Source: Myxococcota bacterium (lineage in GTDB: Bacteria > Myxococcota_A > UBA796). Taken from it: a stretch of DNA of 64,000 nucleotides. Made by a program: the position numbers and the translations under genes. The stretch spans positions 1 to 64,000 of the forward strand of contig JAQXDW010000007.1 in NCBI GenBank assembly GCA_029251165.1, given 5' to 3'. Shown one piece after another: positions 60,248 to 64,000 of this stretch (within the stretch, counting starts at the first letter, position 1; every line of letters begins with the position of its first letter). Under the pieces are notes generated by a model. It was not told the origin of the DNA. It saw only the letters and a program-made list of their open reading frames with translations, and did no database searches.

Positions 60248-62410
60248 CAGCTGCAGCTCCGCGGTCTCCGACAGCGCCGATCGCCAGGGTATGCCCTCTG
60301 CCTGGTTGTAGATCATGCAGCGCTGCTCCCGGATTCCCCAGCTCTCTCTTTTACAGTCCCGCAGTCCCTCTGCGATGTCCGGGCACCCCAGCGCCATCAT
60401 GCCGACGTATCGGCAGAGATCGATCTGCCCGCCCCGGATTGTCGGGATCTGCGGAATTCCGCTCCGGTAGAAGCGCATTCCGTGACACTCGGGGTGGACC
60501 CCCTCAAAGATGAGCTCGCGGGTGCTGCTGCTGACGCTACCGGTGGTCTCCAGGTCGTTGCCGACCAGCCATGCAGCCCACTTCATGTACTCGGAGAATC
60601 GCCCTGCAGGACCGGCAATGCTCAGGCAGCTCTGGAGCAGCTCTTCCCCGTTGACCGGAGCGGCGGAGAGTCGAGTGTGTCCGCTCTGACATCGGGCCAT
60701 CGCTGCCTTTCGGACCGCGCGAGCCTCCTCGGCATCTCCGCGAGCCTCGAAGTGACCGGCGAGAGCACCGCCGGTCATCACGCCCGCCCACTGCACCTCC
60801 ACAGCAAGCCAGTCCAGACTGTCATCCCAGCGAATCCGCTGCCAGGCCTTGTCGATGCTTGCGAGGCTCTCCTCGCAGCGGGTCCGCCGCAGGGTGGCGT
60901 CGGCGTCGGGCATCAGGCGACAGGCGCCGCCGGTGAGCACTCCGCTGGCGAGCAGACCGGTCACAGTTGGGCCCGCAGCATCCGCGCGCGCAATCACCGC
61001 CGCGCCCTCAGCATAGCGAGCGTCATCCCAGGATGCGGAGCTCCAGTGCCACTTCTGCGTCCAGACCGTCGACAGCGCGAGCAGCCCGAGAAGCTCCGGA
61101 GTCTCAGAGATCGCCAAGGCCGCATCGGCTTCTTCACGGATTCCGCTGAGGACCGCCAGGGTGTTCTCTGCAGGGACCGTCTTGTGGATCTTGAGGGACT
61201 CCAGCAGCCGCGCGGACTCCGCATCAGCCTGCTGTCGGAGCTGAAGCTGCGCATGCACCCACAGCCCACCAGCGAGTACCGTGCCGAGGGCTGCGATGCT
61301 CAGCAGCCCGACGACAAGGAGGATGCTGGAAGGTATCCGGCGGCGCTCCTCTGGCGCGGGTTCCTGGAGTCCGGCCTCGGGCGGAGCCGCCGCTGCGGTG
61401 ACGATGTCCTTCAGCTCAGCGCCCACCTGTGGTGGTTCTGCGACCCGCTGCGTCTGCTCAGCGCCCACCTGTGGTGGTTCTGCGACCCGAGCGGTCTGGT
61501 CAACAGGATCCTCGACGCGGATTGTCGGCTGGCTGAGCAGGCTGCTGGAACGAACGGGCTCGGTCACCGGTGCGAACAGGGCACCAGACCATGTCGGGAG
61601 CGGGCCATCGGGACGCTCGAGGTGCGACAGCAGGACCGAAGCGGGGGGGCGGTCGAGGGGACGCCGACGGAGGCAGGCATCGGCCACAGCATCCCAGGGT
61701 GCCTCCAGTCTGGGTGGAAAGCCAACCTCGCCCGGGCGGGAATCGCCGAGCAGCTCACAGACGAGGAGGCCGAGGGTATAGATGTCGCTGGCGAGGTACA
61801 GCAGCGGGTGATCACCGTCTTGCTCTGGTGCCGCGTACCGGGGAGTGCGATGGGTCACCCGGATCGGAAGGTGAGCAGCAGGGACCTGCCGCAGCGTGTC
61901 GAGATCGATCAGCCCGACCCCATCCGGACCGAGCACGATATTCTGGGGCTTGAGATCGCCGTATGCCACATCTGCCTTGTGGATCCCAGCAAGAACCTTG
62001 AGCACCCCGCGGAGAATGCCCGGGCGCTGGGTCATCGGGAGGGCAGCGGCACGGAGGGTCTCGCCCGGCATCCAGCGGGTGGTGATGAACGGCAGCCCGA
62101 AGGCGCGCGCGCAGCGGGTCGGATCCGCTGCAAGTCCAGCGGCACAGACCCCAGGGAGGCCAGGCCCAGACAGGCGGCTGCGGACCCGGTAGCCCTCCAG
62201 GGTGGCGATGATCTCCTCGTCCATGCCGGCCAGCGAGCCGACGCCGCTGGTCACCACACCTTCAATCAGCCCAGCGAGCTCGACGGGGACCGGCCGAAGG
62301 ATCACCCGGGTGACGGTGGCCTGGCCGTTGTAGCGAGACCGATAGACCACCCGATCCTTCCCATGGCGGAGGATCTCAAGCAGCTCGTGATGGGGAACGT
62401 TGAGGGACAT
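60230..62410 (-). CDS. Atypical Ser/Thr kinase-like membrane protein
   Basis: The product is 726 aa. Residues 1-270 are kinase-like: AYGDLKPQNIVL (Asp152, Lys154, Asn157), LIDLDTL as the DFG equivalent (Asp169) and APEQDGDHP. The glycine-rich loop is not recognisable. The beta3 Lys is apparently Arg35 (TVTRVIL), and the HRD His-Arg is Ala-Tyr-Gly. Catalysis is therefore doubtful. A TM helix lies near 363-385 (ILLVVGLLSIAALGTVLAGGLW), and the periplasmic C-terminus is helical, Trp-rich and Cys-containing. A 14-residue unit containing RVAEPPQVGAE is duplicated near 310-340. The gene starts 3 bases after the penicillin-binding protein stop, so they share an operon. Confidence 0.82.
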   Translation of the reverse strand: MSLNVPHHELLEILRHGKDRVVYRSRYNGQATVTRVILRPVPVELAGLIEGVVTSGVGSLAGMDEEIIATLEGYRVRSRLSGPGLPGVCAAGLAADPTRCARAFGLPFITTRWMPGETLRAAALPMTQRPGILRGVLKVLAGIHKADVAYGDLKPQNIVLGPDGVGLIDLDTLRQVPAAHLPIRVTHRTPRYAAPEQDGDHPLLYLASDIYTLGLLVCELLGDSRPGEVGFPPRLEAPWDAVADACLRRRPLDRPPASVLLSHLERPDGPLPTWSGALFAPVTEPVRSSSLLSQPTIRVEDPVDQTARVAEPPQVGAEQTQRVAEPPQVGAELKDIVTAAAAPPEAGLQEPAPEERRRIPSSILLVVGLLSIAALGTVLAGGLWVHAQLQLRQQADAESARLLESLKIHKTVPAENTLAVLSGIREEADAALAISETPELLGLLALSTVWTQKWHWSSASWDDARYAEGAAVIARADAAGPTVTGLLASGVLTGGACRLMPDADATLRRTRCEESLASIDKAWQRIRWDDSLDWLAVEVQWAGVMTGGALAGHFEARGDAEEARAVRKAAMARCQSGHTRLSAAPVNGEELLQSCLSIAGPAGRFSEYMKWAAWLVGNDLETTGSVSSSTRELIFEGVHPECHGMRFYRSGIPQIPTIRGGQIDLCRYVGMMALGCPDIAEGLRDCKRESWGIREQRCMIYNQAEGIPWRSALSETAELQLSDCML
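61414..61447 (-). repeat. 34-bp direct repeat in kinase-like gene, copy 1
   Basis: A perfect 34-base match to 61456-61489, with a 42-base period (14 codons). It encodes RVAEPPQVGAE in the linker between the kinase-like domain and the membrane helix. The identity suggests recent in-frame duplication, so the linker length may vary between strains. Confidence 0.9.
61456..61489 (-). repeat. 34-bp direct repeat in kinase-like gene, copy 2
   Basis: Second copy of the perfect 34-base unit, maintaining the reading frame of the kinase-like gene. Confidence 0.9.
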
Positions 62411-62413
62411 GCT

Positions 62414-64000
62414 CTACCGAGTGAAGTATCCAAGCCTGTTCGCTTCTGCGATGACCTCCTGCGCAATCAGCCGCGCGGCACCGCTCCCGCCACCGCCGCG
62501 CGGGACCACCGCAGCAACGGCGAGGCGCCCCGTCGCGCCCGGCTCGCAGGCATCCACCGAGGCGGGCTCCGCGATGGCCACAAACCAGGAGTGCGGGCTC
62601 TGGTTTGAATTCCGACGAATTCCGTAGGCGGCTTCGTCGGAGCGTCCGGGATCGGTCGCGGTTCCGGTCTTTCCGTAGACCCGGACACCGTCGAGCTCAG
62701 CAAAGCTGCGCGCAGTGCCGGAGTCGATCACCTTGCGCATTCCAGAGAGGAGGACGTCGAGATCTCCAGCCTCTGCCAGACGGGTCTCGGCACAGGCACC
62801 GGCAAGCTGCATGCTGGGCGGGCACTTCCGATAGACCCCGCCGCCGCCGACGGTCGCGATCATCCGAGCGGCCTGCATGACGTGCATGCGCGCAGCTCCC
62901 TGGCCATACGCAGTGCTCGCGAGCTGGCGGGAGCCATCGGCGCCGGGCTGAAAGGCACCACCAGCAGGTGCGCGGTCGACCTCCAGGCCGTCGGAGACCA
63001 GCGACTGAAACGCCGCCTCACCGAGATCGATCCCAAGCTGAGCAAAGTAAACGTTGCAGCTTACCTCCAGCGCCTCAGAGAGCTCGACGGAGCCGTCTGG
63101 ACTGCGGTGCCCATCGTGGATGGGCTTGCTCCATCCATCCCGGGTCACGCAGGGTCGGCCGTCACACTCCTGGCCCTTGCTGCAGGTGTAGTCTGTCACC
63201 CCTGTGCTGCTGCAGCGCCGTCCGCTGGTGCCCTCCCCTTCGCGAACCGCCGCCAGCGCAGTGGCGACCTTGAAGATCGATCCAGCCTGGTACAGCCCGC
63301 CGATTCCAGTCTTGTCCTTCCACAGCCCGTAGCTGCCGATGGTCTCCGGATCCCCCTGTCGCACTGCGGCAGCCCAGGTGTCAGGGCGTCCCGGATCGTA
63401 GTCTGGCCACTGCGCCCGGGCGAGCACCTGGCCGGTGTCCACGTCGATGACCGCGACGGCTGCCGCGCGCCCATACTGCGGACCGATCTCGCGGACCTGA
63501 GCACCGGCAGCGGACTGGAGGTAGGCATCGAGGCTCAGGGTGACCGAGCGGCTGTCGATGTCGCTGGCCACTGCGGCGATGGCATCGGCCCGGGCCTGCC
63601 CGGTGAGGTGAAGGAGGCGGACCAGCGGCGTGTAGTCGAGCCGCTCGATGCGGGTGAACAAGATGGTGGCGTTGGGGCCGATCTGCGATCGCGCCTGTGC
63701 GAGATCCGCGTCGCGCATCTCGTTGGTGGCCACGGTGAACAGAATGCGATCGCTGCGCCGCTTCGTGACCGCGCCGGTCTGCGCGTCGACAACGTCCGGG
63801 CGCTGCTCGATGTAGACCGCGAGGGGCTCGCTGACAGTGTCGATCCCACGAAGCCGGGTATCGAACAGGCCCTCGACAGCCCAGGGCGGCGACTGAATCC
63901 CCTGCCCCACCGGGCCGAGCAAGGTGCCGAGGTTCTGCCCCAGCGGCCACGCACGCTCTCCGCTCTCGTCAGGTCCAGCCAGGACCACCCCGGCCCGGTC
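62414..64000 (-). CDS. Penicillin-binding protein transpeptidase (5' end beyond window)
   Basis: At least 528 residues are visible and the frame remains open at the window edge. A GTG at 63988 could be internal. The transpeptidase motifs are present: SIFK in GSIFKVATA (SxxK), SCN in VSCNVYF (SxN), and KTG in VYGKTGTATD. VAVIDVDTGQVLARAQWPDYDPG and a Cys-rich insert between about residues 265 and 290 (TDYTCSKGQECDGRPC) are additional. It is a class B-type or MrdA-like enzyme cross-linking peptidoglycan. It is the upstream gene of the atypical kinase at 60230, suggesting control of wall synthesis by that protein. Confidence 0.9.
   Translation of the reverse strand, partial: DRAGVVLAGPDESGERAWPLGQNLGTLLGPVGQGIQSPPWAVEGLFDTRLRGIDTVSEPLAVYIEQRPDVVDAQTGAVTKRRSDRILFTVATNEMRDADLAQARSQIGPNATILFTRIERLDYTPLVRLLHLTGQARADAIAAVASDIDSRSVTLSLDAYLQSAAGAQVREIGPQYGRAAAVAVIDVDTGQVLARAQWPDYDPGRPDTWAAAVRQGDPETIGSYGLWKDKTGIGGLYQAGSIFKVATALAAVREGEGTSGRRCSSTGVTDYTCSKGQECDGRPCVTRDGWSKPIHDGHRSPDGSVELSEALEVSCNVYFAQLGIDLGEAAFQSLVSDGLEVDRAPAGGAFQPGADGSRQLASTAYGQGAARMHVMQAARMIATVGGGGVYRKCPPSMQLAGACAETRLAEAGDLDVLLSGMRKVIDSGTARSFAELDGVRVYGKTGTATDPGRSDEAAYGIRRNSNQSPHSWFVAIAEPASVDACEPGATGRLAVAAVVPRGGGGSGAARLIAQEVIAEANRLGYFTR

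Noticed and set aside
60482..62608. 708-codon plus-strand frame opposite the kinase-like gene
   Set aside because: High GC makes long antisense frames common; this one is rich in Arg/Gly/Leu with no domain, whereas the minus strand shows kinase motifs.
1..64000. tRNA, rRNA, IS element, prophage or attachment site
   Set aside because: I looked for transposase/integrase motifs, inverted terminal repeats and cloverleaf patterns by eye and found none; a covariance or profile search was not possible.

Overview
This is a GC-rich window, densely packed on both strands. It carries many lipoproteins, MopE-type metal-binding repeats, a MYXO-CTERM-like protease tail, two Ser/Thr-kinase-like proteins, a PP2C phosphatase and a response-regulator cyclase. 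Together these suggest a Myxococcota or related 'deltaproteobacterial' lineage; this is inference from gene content, since no rRNA or tRNA gene was found. I see no phage, IS element or CRISPR array. The genes look chromosomal, with short 4-bp overlaps inside operons and several convergent genes overlapping at their 3' ends.

Layout. 1-13.6 kb: mostly secreted proteins and lipoproteins (Cys-rich partial gene, propeller lipoprotein, M6-type metalloprotease, leucine-rich-repeat protein, SUMF1-domain protein, HTH regulator coupled to a lipoprotein, arylsulfotransferase-like lipoprotein, TPR-like protein). 13.6-24.4 kb: methyltransferase, small lipoprotein, PP2C-cNMP-binding fusion, GspE/PilB-type ATPase, lipoprotein, response regulator-class III cyclase, RluA pseudouridine synthase, polytopic membrane protein, DUF1415 protein and esterase. 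24.4-29.9 kb: large MopE/beta-helix lipoprotein, trypsin-like protease, pncC-panD pair and an AT-richer patch. 29.9-41.8 kb: alpha/beta hydrolase, a start-less barrel-like frame, xth, xseB and xseA on the minus strand; then plsC, a membrane protein and a GST-like protein in a plus-strand overlap operon, isoaspartyl peptidase and a SNF2 helicase.

41.8-48.5 kb holds the most unusual locus: a flagellin whose variable middle is replaced by a von Willebrand factor A domain with a recognisable MIDAS. A sigma-28-like promoter may lie upstream. Two unrecognised membrane or secreted proteins and an HrpB helicase follow on the same strand. No other flagellar gene is in the window.

48.5-64 kb: an enolase-superfamily racemase/OSBS-like enzyme overlapping a D-aminoacylase-like amidohydrolase (a possible N-acyl amino-acid pathway), a stand-alone NFACT-R protein with a PEGA Ser/Thr kinase, metallophosphoesterase, S41 protease with a GspC/PDZ-like protein, MESH1-like ppGpp hydrolase, an acyl-CoA dehydrogenase with two palindromes upstream, a small membrane protein, and a penicillin-binding protein (cut by the window end) in an operon with an atypical kinase.
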